A DNA stretch of 64,000 nucleotides from VRUE01 sp963718775 (lineage in GTDB: Bacteria > Actinomycetota > Thermoleophilia > Solirubrobacterales > 70-9), in assembly GCA_963718775.1 (NCBI GenBank), contig OY970377.1, positions 62,001 to 126,000 on the forward strand, given 5' to 3'. Positions 6,979 to 15,887 of this stretch are shown here, piece after piece (the first letter of the stretch is position 1; every line of letters starts with the position of its first letter). A model generated the notes under the pieces. That model was given only the letters and a program-made list of their open reading frames with translations. It ran no database searches and was not told where the DNA came from. A program made the translations under genes and the position numbers.

Positions 6979-7479
6979 GTGCGACCTCCCCCGCTGACGC
7001 CGCTGGCCGCCGCGGTGCTCCACGTCCCCGTGCCGGAGCGGGTGCTGGAGATCGAGTGCGGCGACGGCGACGGGGTCTTCTTCCTCGCCCGCGAGTTCCC
7101 GGCGGCCCGCGTGCGTGGCGTCGATCGCTCTGACGACGCCGTTCGCGCCGCGACAGCCCGGGTCGGGCTCGACCCCGAGGGCAGGGTCGCCTTCAAGCAG
7201 GGCAAGCCGCGCTCCCTTCCCTACCCCGACGGCATGTTCGATCTCGTCGCCCAGACGCGCGGGACGCTCTACGTCGCTGAGGTGACCCGTGTCCTGCGTC
7301 CGGGTGGTCACCTGGTCTACGTTGAGAGACCGCGGTGGCGATGGCTGCGCTCGCGGCTGCCCAGCCTGAGCAGCGGCTTGCGGCGGCGCGGCTTCGAGGT
7401 GATCCACGCCGGTGAGGCGGCGGGCCTGCCCTTCTATGTGGGGCGCCTGCGCGCGGACGGACGGCCCGCGCCCGAATAG
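6979..7479 (+). CDS. SAM-dependent methyltransferase, class I
   Basis: GTG at 6979 gives 166 residues. Motif I is VLEIECGDGDGVFFLA, followed by the acidic end of strand 2 (GVDRSDDAV), then LPYPDGMFDLV and RVLRPGGHLVYVE. This is the usual Rossmann arrangement of small-molecule methyltransferases. The open frame extends upstream antisense to the cyclophilin, but good coding starts here. Substrate unknown. Confidence 0.7.
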   Translation: MRPPPLTPLAAAVLHVPVPERVLEIECGDGDGVFFLAREFPAARVRGVDRSDDAVRAATARVGLDPEGRVAFKQGKPRSLPYPDGMFDLVAQTRGTLYVAEVTRVLRPGGHLVYVERPRWRWLRSRLPSLSSGLRRRGFEVIHAGEAAGLPFYVGRLRADGRPAPE

Positions 7480-7491
7480 GCTGCCCTCTCG

Positions 7492-8388
7492 ATGGCGATC
7501 GAGGGCATGCCGCTCACACTGTTGGTCAATCCTGCCTCCGCGCACGGGCGCACGCTGAAGCTGCTGCCCAAGGTCGAGCAGGAGCTCGACGCGCTGCGCG
7601 TCCCCTTCCGGGTCGAGCGCACCCGCGGGCTCGAGGACGGGGTCGAACGGGCGCTGCGCGCGGTCGAGGCCGCCGAGCTGCCGGTCGTGGTCAGCGGCGA
7701 CGGCCTGGTCGGCGCTGTCGGCGGCGCGATGGCCGGCGCCGATACCCCGCTGGGAATCATCCCCGGCGGGCGCGGCAACGACCTCGCCCGGGTGCTCGGC
7801 ATCCCCGAGGATCCCGCCGAGGCGGTCGCCGTGATCGTCGCGGGCGAGACGCGCCGAATCGACGTCGGCGAGGCCAACGGCAAGCGCTTCCTCGGCATCG
7901 TCAGCATCGGCTTCGACTCGGAAGCCAACCGACTGGCCAACGAAACCGGTGTCCTGCGCGGCAGCCTGGTCTATGCCTACGCGGCTCTGCGCACCCTGCT
8001 GAGCTGGAAACCGGGACGTTTCACCGTGCGCGTCGACGATGAGCGAGTCCGCTTCACCGGCTACTCGGTCTCGGTCGCCAACAACAGCGCCTTCGGGGGC
8101 GGCATGTACGTCGCCCCCGACGCCGAGCTCGACGACGGCGAGTTCGACATCGTCACCGTCGGCGAGGTCGGCAAGCTGCGCTTCGTGGGTAACCTGCCGA
8201 AGGTGTTCAAGGGCACCCATGTGAACGAGGACGAGGTGCGCGTCTTCCGCGCTTCGCACCTGGAACTGAGCGCCAGCCGGCCCTTTCCGGTTTACGCCGA
8301 CGGCGAGCACCTCACCGACCTTCCCGCCTCGCTGCGCATCCTGCCTCGCGCGCTCAGCGTCCTCGTGCCGCCAGCGGCCGGGGACTGA
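7492..8388 (+). CDS. Diacylglycerol kinase family (lipid/sphingosine kinase-like) protein
   Basis: 298 residues. The catalytic domain has LLVNPASAHGRT, the glycine-rich VVSGDGLVGAVGG (GDG nucleotide loop) and IIPGGRGNDLARVLGIP. The C-terminal half has NNSAFGGGMYVAPDAELDDG, typical of YegS/DgkB-type kinases that phosphorylate membrane lipids. It sits four bases before the murT start, in a plus-strand cluster concerned with cell-wall precursors, so it may recycle lipid carrier products. That last point is inference. Confidence 0.85.
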   Translation: MAIEGMPLTLLVNPASAHGRTLKLLPKVEQELDALRVPFRVERTRGLEDGVERALRAVEAAELPVVVSGDGLVGAVGGAMAGADTPLGIIPGGRGNDLARVLGIPEDPAEAVAVIVAGETRRIDVGEANGKRFLGIVSIGFDSEANRLANETGVLRGSLVYAYAALRTLLSWKPGRFTVRVDDERVRFTGYSVSVANNSAFGGGMYVAPDAELDDGEFDIVTVGEVGKLRFVGNLPKVFKGTHVNEDEVRVFRASHLELSASRPFPVYADGEHLTDLPASLRILPRALSVLVPPAAGD

Positions 8389-8392
8389 CGCC

Positions 8393-9802
8393 TTGGCGCC
8401 CGACCAGGAACCCCGCCGGCCGTCGAACGGGGCGCTGTTCGCGGCAAAGCTGGCCACCGCCCGCGCGGTCGGCGCGGCGAGCAGGGCCAGCGGTCGCGGT
8501 GGCGGCACGACGCTGCCGGGCCGGATGCTGCTGCGCATGCAGCCCGACGCGCTGGCACGGCTCGGCACGCGGCTGGACGGTGGCACGACCCTGATCAGCG
8601 CCACCAACGGCAAGACGACGACGGCGGCGATGATCGCCGCCGCGCTGGAGGCCGACGGCCGCCAACCGGTCCACAACCGGGCAGGGTCGAACATGACCTG
8701 GGGCGTCGCTACGGCGCTGCTCGAGCAGCGCGGCAACGAGGGCCTCTTCGAGGTCGACGAGGCCTGGCTCTCGAAGGTGGCCGCCCAGCTCGATCCGGCT
8801 GTGATGGTGCTCGGCAACCTCTTCCGCGATCAGCTCGACCGCTACGGAGAGATGGAGACGCTGGCCGCCGACTGGGCGAGAACCGTCGCCGCGCGGACCG
8901 GGCGGAGCCGCTTCGTGCTCAACGCCGACGACCCGACGATCGCCGACCTGGGTCGCGACGATGCCGGAGAGCCTCGCGAAGGGGTCGTCTACTTCGGTGT
9001 CGAGGATGTCTCGCAGGCACTGCCGGAGCTGCAGCATGCCTTCGACGCGAAGCATTGCCGGCGCTGCGGCCATCCCTACGCGTACGAGCGGGCCTTCGTC
9101 GGCCACCTCGGCCACTACTCGTGCTCCAACTGCGCTGCGCAGCGGCCCCGGCCCGACGTAGCGGCAACCGAGATCGAGCTGCTCGGCATGGACGGCTCGA
9201 GGGTGACCATGCGCACTCCCCTCGGCCCGCTGCGACTCGAGCTCCCCCTCCCCGGCCTCTACAACGTCTACAACGCCCTGGCGGCGGTCGCCACCGCGAT
9301 CGAGCTGGGCATCGCGCCGGAGCGGATCGCCTCGGCGCTGGCCGCGATGCGGGCTGCCTTCGGCCGAGTCGAGACGATCGCGATCGGCGATCGGCGCCTC
9401 TCGATTCTCCTGATCAAGAACCCGGCCGGGGCCAACGAGGTCCTGCGCACCTTGCGCCTGGAGGCAGGCGACGGCGGCCTCGATCTCTGGATCGCGCTCA
9501 ACGACCGCATCGCCGACGGGCGCGACGTCTCCTGGATCTGGGACGCCGACTTCGAGTTGCTCGAGGGCGCCGTGCGCCGCGTCGTCTGTACGGGCACGCG
9601 GGCCGCCGAGCTGGCTGTGCGCCTCAAGTACGCCGGCCTGCCGGTCGAGGCGATCGAGGTCGATGGCGGGATCGAGGCTTCGCTCGATCAGGCGCTCTCG
9701 GCGGCCGATGGCCGGCTCTTCGCCCTGCCCACCTACACGGCGCTGCTGGAGCTGCGCAAGCTGCTGGCCTCGCGTGGATTGGCCAAGGAGTTCTGGCAAT
9801 GA
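8393..9802 (+). CDS. murT: Lipid II isoglutaminyl synthase, MurT subunit
   Basis: 469 residues from TTG at 8393. A Mur-ligase ATP site (LISATNGKTTTAAMIA) is followed by a zinc ribbon inserted in the ligase core (Cys222, Cys225, Cys244, Cys247), and a C-terminal DUF1727 domain with IKNPAGANEVLRTLR. With GatD it amidates the D-Glu of lipid II to D-isoglutamine. The partner gatD follows after one intervening methyltransferase gene, and all junctions overlap. Confidence 0.92.
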   Translation: MAPDQEPRRPSNGALFAAKLATARAVGAASRASGRGGGTTLPGRMLLRMQPDALARLGTRLDGGTTLISATNGKTTTAAMIAAALEADGRQPVHNRAGSNMTWGVATALLEQRGNEGLFEVDEAWLSKVAAQLDPAVMVLGNLFRDQLDRYGEMETLAADWARTVAARTGRSRFVLNADDPTIADLGRDDAGEPREGVVYFGVEDVSQALPELQHAFDAKHCRRCGHPYAYERAFVGHLGHYSCSNCAAQRPRPDVAATEIELLGMDGSRVTMRTPLGPLRLELPLPGLYNVYNALAAVATAIELGIAPERIASALAAMRAAFGRVETIAIGDRRLSILLIKNPAGANEVLRTLRLEAGDGGLDLWIALNDRIADGRDVSWIWDADFELLEGAVRRVVCTGTRAAELAVRLKYAGLPVEAIEVDGGIEASLDQALSAADGRLFALPTYTALLELRKLLASRGLAKEFWQ

Positions 9803-10512
9803 GCGAGGTGATCTGGCACGACGTCGAGTGCGGCAGCTACCGCGCCGATCTGGCCCTCTGGGAGGAGCTCGCCGGGGACGCCGGCGGGCCGGTTCTGGAG
9901 CTTGGCTGCGGGACCGGCCGCGTCGCCCTGCACTTGGCGCGGCGCGGCTTCGCGACGGTCGGGCTCGACAGCGACGCCGAGCTGATCGCCTCGCTGCGCG
10001 AGCGGGGCGCCGGCCTGCCGCTGGCGACCGTCGTCGCCGACGCTCGCGACTTCAGGCTCGACCAGCAGGTGGCGCTGGCGATCGCCCCGACCCAGATGCT
10101 GCAGCTGCTGCCCGAGGCCGCCGAGCGCCTCGCCTGCCTGCGCTGTGTTGCCGCGGCCCTGCGGCCCCGCGGGCGATTCGCCGCGGCCATCCTCGAAGGC
10201 ATGCCGGAGCCCGACGGCGCGCCGCCGCCGCTTCCCGACGTGCGCGAGGTCGACGGCTGGGTCTACTCGAGCCTGGCCGTCGAGGCCGCCGTGGCGCCGG
10301 GTGAGATCGTCGTCCATCGCCTGCGCCAGACGGTCTCGCCGAGCGGTGAGCTCGGCGAGGAGCCGAACGCCGTGCGGATCGCCACCTTCCCGGCAGCGCA
10401 GCTCGAGGAGGAGGCGGCGCTCTGCGGCTTGCGGCCGGTCGAGCGCCGCGAGATCCCCGCCACCGACATCCACGTCGGCTCGACTGTAGTCGTGCTCGAG
10501 AAAGGGCCCTGA
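9799..10512 (+). CDS. SAM-dependent methyltransferase between murT and gatD
   Basis: 237 residues. Motif I reads VLELGCGTGRVALHLARRG, followed by VGLDSDAELI and AIAPTQMLQLLPE; the C-terminal half resembles small-molecule methyltransferases of the ubiE type. It starts at 9799 overlapping the murT stop (ATGA) and ends with TGATG into gatD, so the three are one translational unit. In the bacteria I know, murT and gatD are directly adjacent, which makes this insertion notable. Substrate unknown; the context suggests a wall or lipid-carrier substrate. Confidence 0.75.
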   Translation: MSEVIWHDVECGSYRADLALWEELAGDAGGPVLELGCGTGRVALHLARRGFATVGLDSDAELIASLRERGAGLPLATVVADARDFRLDQQVALAIAPTQMLQLLPEAAERLACLRCVAAALRPRGRFAAAILEGMPEPDGAPPPLPDVREVDGWVYSSLAVEAAVAPGEIVVHRLRQTVSPSGELGEEPNAVRIATFPAAQLEEEAALCGLRPVERREIPATDIHVGSTVVVLEKGP

Positions 10513-11411
10513 TGGAGCTGCGCCTGCTTTCCCTCTACCCGGAGCAGATGAACATCTACGCCGACCGCGGCAACATCCTCTTCCTGCAGCGCCGTTGCGA
10601 GTGGCGCGGGATCGGCTTCAAGCATGCCGTCGCGGGGCCGGGAGAGCGCTTCGACCCCAGCGAGCACGACTTCGTCTACCTCGGCGGCGGCCAGGATCGC
10701 GATCAGCGCGCCGTCGCCGCCGACATGGTCGAGAGCAAGCGAGAGGCGCTCGCCGACGCGGTCGGGGACGGCGCCGTCGTGCTTGCCGTCTGCGGTGGCT
10801 ACCAGTTGCTGGGCGGCAGCTACGAGCTCGGCGACGAGCGCCTGCCGGGCCTCGGCCTGGTCGAGCTGGAGACCGTGCGCCGGCCCGGGCCGCGGCTGAT
10901 CGGCAACGTCGCGATCGAGGTCGATCTGGGCGGCGGCCCGCAGACCGTGGCGGGATTCGAGAACCACGGCGGCCGCACCTTCCTCGGCCCCTCGGCCGAG
11001 CCCCTCGGCCGGGTCCTCCAGGGCTTCGGCAACAACGGCGAGGACGGCTTCGAGGGCGTGCGACGCGACAACCTGGTCGGCACCTACCTGCACGGCCCGC
11101 TGCTGCCCAAGAACGCCTGGCTCGCCGACCATCTGATCGCGCTCGCCCTGCAGCGGCGCTACGGAGAGCGCCCGGACCTGGAGCCCCTCGACGACACGCT
11201 CGAGCGCGCCGCTCACGAGTCGGCCCGGCGGGCTGCCTGGGCTGAGCTCGCTGCTCTAGCGGCCGCTGGAGCCGAAGCCGCCGTCGCCGCGGGCCGACTC
11301 GGCCAGGGCCGCGGTCTCGACCGGCTCGGCGAGCGCGATCGGCACGATCACCAGCTGCGCGATCCGGTCGCCCGGCTCGACCCGGAAGATCGTCGGCCGG
11401 GTCGGTGTTGA
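10512..11411 (+). CDS. gatD: Lipid II isoglutaminyl synthase, glutaminase subunit GatD
   Basis: A class I, CobB/CobQ-like glutamine amidotransferase. It supplies ammonia to MurT. Catalytic Cys94 lies in VVLAVCGGYQLLG and the catalytic His194 in VGTYLHGPLLPKN. The real protein probably ends near 11259 (AAWAELAAL). Beyond that the frame runs antisense through the 3' end of dut to a stop at 11411. A TAG sits at 11257-11259 in the next frame, so a one-base indel close to the end is the simplest explanation. Confidence 0.88.
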   Translation: MELRLLSLYPEQMNIYADRGNILFLQRRCEWRGIGFKHAVAGPGERFDPSEHDFVYLGGGQDRDQRAVAADMVESKREALADAVGDGAVVLAVCGGYQLLGGSYELGDERLPGLGLVELETVRRPGPRLIGNVAIEVDLGGGPQTVAGFENHGGRTFLGPSAEPLGRVLQGFGNNGEDGFEGVRRDNLVGTYLHGPLLPKNAWLADHLIALALQRRYGERPDLEPLDDTLERAAHESARRAAWAELAALAAAGAEAAVAAGRLGQGRGLDRLGERDRHDHQLRDPVARLDPEDRRPGRC

Positions 11412-11691
11412 GCAGCAGCACCCGCAGCTCGCCCCGGTAGCCGGAGTCGATCAGGCCGGGGCTGTTGACCAGGGCGATGCCGTGCTTCTTGGCCAGTCCC
11501 GAGCGCGGCAGGACCAGTCCGGCATGCCCGTCGGGAATCTCGACGCGCGACCCCGGTGCCGACGCTCCAGCGCTCGCCGGGCCCGATGTGAGCCGGCCTC
11601 GCAGGCGTAGAGATCGAGCCCCGCGTCGCCGTCGTGCGCCCGCGTCGGCAGGACCGCGTTCGTCCTGCAGCTTGGCGACGGGCAGCTCCAC
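11256..11691 (-). CDS. dut: dUTP diphosphatase (frameshifted)
   Basis: GTG at 11691, reading VELPVAKLQDE and then, across several frames, HDGDAGLDLYACEA, VEIPDGHAGLVLPRSGLA, GLIDSGYRGELRVLLLNTDP and the nucleotide-closing tail RGDGGFGSSGR before TAG at 11256-11258. These are the five conserved motifs of trimeric dUTPases, in order. At least four single-base insertions break the frame, three of them at 11544-11549, 11590-11594 and 11654-11658. The enzyme removes dUTP and makes dUMP. It is convergent with gatD and downstream of hflX. Confidence 0.85.
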
Positions 11692-11709
11692 GGCGCCAAC
11701 CCTAGATGA

Positions 11710-13067
11710 CTAGGCCACGGCGAGATCGTCGAAGCGGTGCAGCTCGGCGACCGGCACCTTGGCGCGGACGAGGACGCCGTCGTCGCGCTCGGTGCGCTCG
11801 AGGTCGCCGGCGATCTCGTGCAGCTCGTGCAGGCGCGCCGCCCTCGGCGTAGGGGATCAGCAGCTCGACCTCGGCCAGGGTGTCCTCGAAGGCGGCCTCG
11901 ACCCGCTCGCGCAGCTCGTCCAGTCCCTCGCCGTCGAGCGCCGAGACCAGGACGGCGTCGGGGTGGCGCAGCAGCACCTCGGCGCGCTCCTCCTCGTCGA
12001 GCAGGTCGGCCTTGTTGAGGACGAGCAGGCGCGGCTCTCTCGCCGGCGCCGATCTCCTCGAGCACCTCGTCGACCGCCGCGCATGTCGGCCAGGCGCCGC
12101 TCCTCGCGGCGCGGCGGCGTCGACGACGTGCAGGATCAGGTCGGCGAGCACGGTCTCCTCCAGCGTCGCCTTGAAGGCCTCGACCAGCTGGTGGGGCAGC
12201 TTCTCGATGAAGCCGACGGTGTCGGTCAGCAGGTAGTCGCGGCCGGAGAGCTCGACGCTGCGGGTGGTCGGGTCGAGCGTGTGGAAGAGCCTGTCCCCCA
12301 CCCCGACCTCGGCGCCGGTCAGCGCGTTGAGCAGGGTCGACTTGCCGGCGTTGGTGTAGCCGGCGAGGGCGACGCGCGGCAGCGAGGAGCGCTCGCGCCG
12401 GGCGCGCATCACGCCGCGGTTGCGCTCGAGCCGAGTCGAGGCGGCGGCGCAGCGCGGCGATCCGGTCGCGGGCGAGGCGGCGGTCGGTCTCGATCTGGCT
12501 CTCGCCCGGGCCCCTGGTGCCGATGCCGCCGTCCATGCGGCCGGCGCCGAGGCGCTCGAGGTGGGTCCAGAGCCCCCGCATGCGGGCCATGTTGTATTCG
12601 AGCTGGGCCAGCTCGACCTGCAGCTTGCCCTCGGCCGAGTGGGCGTGGTCGGCGAAGATGTCGAGGATCACCGCGGTGCGGTCGATCACCGGCACGCCGA
12701 GCGCCGCCTCGAGGTTGCGCTCCTGGCGCGGCGCCAGCTCGTCGTCGCAGGCGACCAGGTTGGCGTCGCAGGCGGCGATCTCGGCCTTCAGCTCGTCGAG
12801 CTTGCCGCGGCCGACGTAGCGGTCGGGGTCGGGCTTCTCGCGCTGCTGCACGGCCTCGCCGGCGGTCGCGACGCCGGCGGTGCGCAGCAGCTCCTTCAGC
12901 TCGGCGAGCGGATCGCCCTCCTCGCGGCCGCTGGTGATGCCGATCGCCAGCGCCCGCTGGCGCGCCCGCGGGTTGGAGACGCCGGCGCCGTTGGCGCCGT
13001 AGCGCGTCTCCGCCTTGCGTCCGTTTCTCGATCGCTGCACCTCGTCCGATTGTAGGTGGATGTCCAA
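11710..13067 (-). CDS. hflX: GTPase HflX (frameshifted)
   Basis: Start ATG at 13067. The N-terminal domain (DRYVGRGKLDELKAEI, DRTAVILDIFADHAHSAEGK, RGPGESQIETDRRL) is in one frame to about 12432. After an extra C there (GAGCC at 12428-12432) the G domain follows: VALAGYTNAGKSTLLNALTG (P-loop), LLTDTVGFIEKLPHQLVEAF and VLNKADLLDEEE. Further indels occur near 12050-12110 and 11835. The C-terminus ends FDDLAVA and TAG at 11710-11712. HflX binds ribosomes and splits stalled or heat-damaged 70S particles. Confidence 0.88.
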
Positions 13068-13087
13068 TCCGGTTAGGGTTGCGCGCC

Positions 13088-14091
13088 GTGAAGGTCTTCG
13101 TGACGGGAGCGACGGGCTTCATCGGCGGCGAGGTCGCGCGCCAGCTGCGCGCCCGCGGCGACGAGGTCGTCTGCCTGGTGCGCAGCCCCGAGAAAGCGAC
13201 GAAGCTGACCGAGCTCGGCTGCGAGCTGGTCAGCGGCGACCTCGGCGACGCGGAGGCGATGCGCGCCGGCATGGAGGGCTGCGACGGCCTCGTCCACGCC
13301 GCGGCGATGTACGAGGTCGGCATCCCGGCCAAGCAGCACCCGGCGATGTACGAGGCCAACGTGATCGGCAGCGAGCACGTGCTGCAGGCGGCGCAAGAGG
13401 CGAAGGTGGGCAAGATCGTCTACGTCTCGACCGTCGGCACCTTCGGCAACACCCACGGCAAGGTCGTCGACGAGAGCTACGAGCACCCCGGCAAGGAGTT
13501 CACCTCCTACTACGAGGAGACCAAGCTCGAGGGGCAGCGGATCGCCAAGCGGATGATCGACGAGGAGGGCCTGCCCTGCACGATCGTCCAGCCCGGCGGC
13601 GTCTACGGCCCCGGCGACGAACTCGCAGGTCGCCGACCTGCTGAAGGAATTCTTCGCCGGCCGGCTCTTCCTGCTGCCCTTCCCCGAGCTCGGCATCTGC
13701 CTCACCCACGTCGAGGACATCGCCGGCGGCATCCTGCTCGCCCTCGACAAGGGCAAGGCCGGCGAGACCTACGTGATCAGCGGGCCGGCGACGACGATGC
13801 GCGAGGCGATCGAGACGATCGCCAAGGTCAGCGGCCGCAAGGCGCCCAAGCGCGCACATGCCGACCGCGCTGATGAAGGCGATGACCCCGATCGGGCCAC
13901 TGGTCGGCAAGATGATCGGCCAGCCGCCGAACCTGCGCGAGCTGATCTCCTCCGCCGACGACGTCACCTTCTGGGCCAGCAACGAGAAGGCGAGCCGCGA
14001 GCTCGGCTACGCCCCGCGCGGCATGGAGGAGGGCATCCGCCAGACGCTCGAAGCCGACGAGCGCTTTCCCGACCCCGAGCAGCTCGCCTGA
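13088..14091 (+). CDS. NAD-dependent epimerase/dehydratase, extended SDR (frameshifted)
   Basis: GTG at 13088 begins VKVFVTGATGFIGGEVARQL, the NAD-binding GxxGxxG fingerprint. The catalytic Tyr and Lys are in SYYEETKLEGQRIAKR. Two single-base insertions (near 13620 and at 13851-13855) shift the frame; the protein then continues with GRLFLLPFPELGICLTHVED and MKAMTPIGPLVGKMIGQPPN, ending DPEQLA at 14091. Intact length would be about 334 residues. Possible roles include sugar-nucleotide or terpenoid/hopanoid-linked reactions; the substrate is unknown. Divergent from hflX. Confidence 0.75.
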
Positions 14092-14117
14092 GCACGCGAG
14101 CTCCGCTCGACCTGGCG

Positions 14118-14966
14118 ATGCGCGTCATCGACGTCATGCACCTCGGGCGACCGCACGTGATCGGCTGCTGGGAGGTCGACGGCGCGCTCGTCGACCCCGG
14201 GCCGCAGTCCTCGATGGAGACGCTGCTGGAGGCGCTCGGCGACGAGCAGCCGCGGGCGATCCTGCTCACCCACATCCACCTCGACCACGCGGCCGCGACC
14301 GGCGCCCTGGTGCGGCGCTGGCCCGAGCTCGAGGTCTACGTCCACGAGCGCGGCGCCCCTCACCTGATCGACCCCTCGAAGCTGCTGGCCAGCGCCGAGC
14401 GCCTCTACGGCGACCAGATGGAGCGCCTCTGGGGTGAGATCGTGCCGGTGCCCGAGGCGAACGTGAAGCCGCTCGCCGGCGGCGAGGACGTGCTCGGCAT
14501 GCGCGTCGCCTACACGCCCGGCCACGCCTCCCACCACGTCTGCTACCTGCACGAGGAGAGCGGCACGGCCTTCGTCGGCGACGTCGCCGCGGTCCGCATC
14601 CCGCCCTCCAACCTGATCGTCCCCCCCACGCCGCCGCCGGACATCGACATCGAGACCTGGCTCGACTCGATCGCGATCGTCGAGTCCTGGCGCCCCGAGC
14701 GCCTCGCGCTCACCCACTTCGGCGCGATCGACGACCCGATCGAGCACCTCGAGGCGTCCGCGAGCGCCTGCGCGAGGAGGCCGACCTCGCCCGCGAGCTC
14801 TCCGAGGAGGACTACGAGCGCCACCACCGCGACGCAGGTCGCCGAGAGCGCCGACCCGGAGACCGCCGCCGAGCTGATCCAGTGCGTCCCGCCCCAGTAC
14901 CAGTGGCGCGGCCTGGACCGCTACTGGCGCAAGCGCGCCGAGAGAAGCGACCGCGTCGGCGGCTAG
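14118..14966 (+). CDS. Metallo-beta-lactamase fold hydrolase
   Basis: ATG at 14118. The metal-binding motif is LLTHIHLDHAA (HxHxDH), with later ligands in YTPGHASHHVCYLHEESG and FVGDVAAVRI and the final His in RLALTHFGAIDD. This is the glyoxalase-II-like branch. A stretch of about 22 codons (near 14755-14835) is read in the wrong frame because of two compensating indels; in the corrected frame it gives a coiled RERLREEADLARELSEEDYE. The frame then returns and ends RSDRVGG at 14966. Substrate unknown. Confidence 0.78.
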   Translation: MRVIDVMHLGRPHVIGCWEVDGALVDPGPQSSMETLLEALGDEQPRAILLTHIHLDHAAATGALVRRWPELEVYVHERGAPHLIDPSKLLASAERLYGDQMERLWGEIVPVPEANVKPLAGGEDVLGMRVAYTPGHASHHVCYLHEESGTAFVGDVAAVRIPPSNLIVPPTPPPDIDIETWLDSIAIVESWRPERLALTHFGAIDDPIEHLEASASACARRPTSPASSPRRTTSATTATQVAESADPETAAELIQCVPPQYQWRGLDRYWRKRAERSDRVGG

Positions 14967-15023
14967 CGTGTTGCTGTCCGCGTGGGTGCGGGCGTCTCGT
15001 CAAGCGAACGTGGGGAGCTGAAA

Positions 15024-15881
15024 GTGAGCCCAAGGATCAGTCGATCGTCGTTCCGCATCGCCACCTGCCTCGTCGTCGCAATCATGGCTGCGCTCGGTTT
15101 GGCCGCCTGCGGCGACTCCGAGGAGACCCAGAGCCTTACCTTCACCCTCAGCGGCGACGGCAAGAGCGCCAAGATCAGCGGGCCCTCGAGCGCCGAGACG
15201 GGCCTGGCCGAGATCACCTTCACCAACGAACGCAAGGGCGAAGGCGACCTGCAGCTGATCCGGGTCGAGGGCGATCACTCGCGCCGAGGAAGTGGTCGAA
15301 GGCCTGGAAGCCGCGCACGGCAGGCAAAGCCTTCCCCGACTGGTTCTTCGCCGGCGGCGGCGTCGGCGCCACGGCCGCGGGCAAGAGTCAGACCGTGACC
15401 CAGGTGCTCGAGCCCGGGCACCTACTACGCGTTCAACACCGAAGGCAGCCAGGACCAATCCGATCCCGCTTCGGTCCCGGCCGTGGAAGTCACCGGCGAC
15501 GAGCTCCGACGAGACGGTCGAGGCCGACGCGACGGTCGAGGCCTTCGAGTACGGCTTCGAGGCCGATCAGCCTGCTCGGCGGGCAAGACCGAGATCGCCT
15601 TCGACAACACCGGCGCCCAGCCCCACCATCTGCTCGCCGCGCCCCTGCTCGGCGACAACACGGCCGAGGACGTCGAAGCGGCCTTCAAAAGCGAAAAAGG
15701 CAAACCGCCGTTCGACGAAAAAGGCTTCCAGTCGACGGCCGTCATCGAAGGCGGCGAAGGCCAGCTGGTCACGCTCGACCTGAAGCCGGGTCGCTACGTG
15801 CTCTTCTGCTTCATCACCGACCGCCAGGGCGGCCCGCCCCACGCCCTCAAGGGCATGGTCGACGAAGTAGAGGTTCGGTAG
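15024..15881 (+). CDS. Lipoprotein with two cupredoxin-like halves (frameshifted)
   Basis: GTG at 15024 after GGGGAG. A signal peptide ends in a lipobox LGLAACGDSEE, so the mature protein is lipid-anchored. Two similar beta domains follow: the first has SAETGLAEITFTNE, the second KTEIAFDNTGAQPHHLLAAP and LKPGRYVLFCFITD. HH, C and a loop resembling F-C-x-I-x-D are reminiscent of plastocyanin-like folds, but the full copper set (His, Cys, His, Met) is not complete. Four or five indels between 15279 and 15600 break the frame; an extra C in TCGCGCC at 15279-15285 is one. Confidence 0.65.
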
Positions 15882-15887
15882 GCGCCC

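Noticed and set aside
6238..8817. Very long minus-strand open frame (859 codons) covering three plus-strand genes
   Set aside because: Only the last 229 codons (6238-6927) have protein-like sequence, the cyclophilin. The rest is the antisense of the methyltransferase, the kinase-like gene and the start of murT, a common effect of high GC.
8354..9799. Minus-strand open frame of 481 codons opposite murT
   Set aside because: No recognisable domain, composition of antisense type, and murT on the plus strand has complete catalytic motifs.
11451..13067. Single 538-codon frame across hflX and dut as a fusion protein
   Set aside because: The frame contains only the N-terminal part of HflX correctly; the rest is out-of-frame sequence created by indels. 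HflX and dUTPase motifs lie in the other frames.
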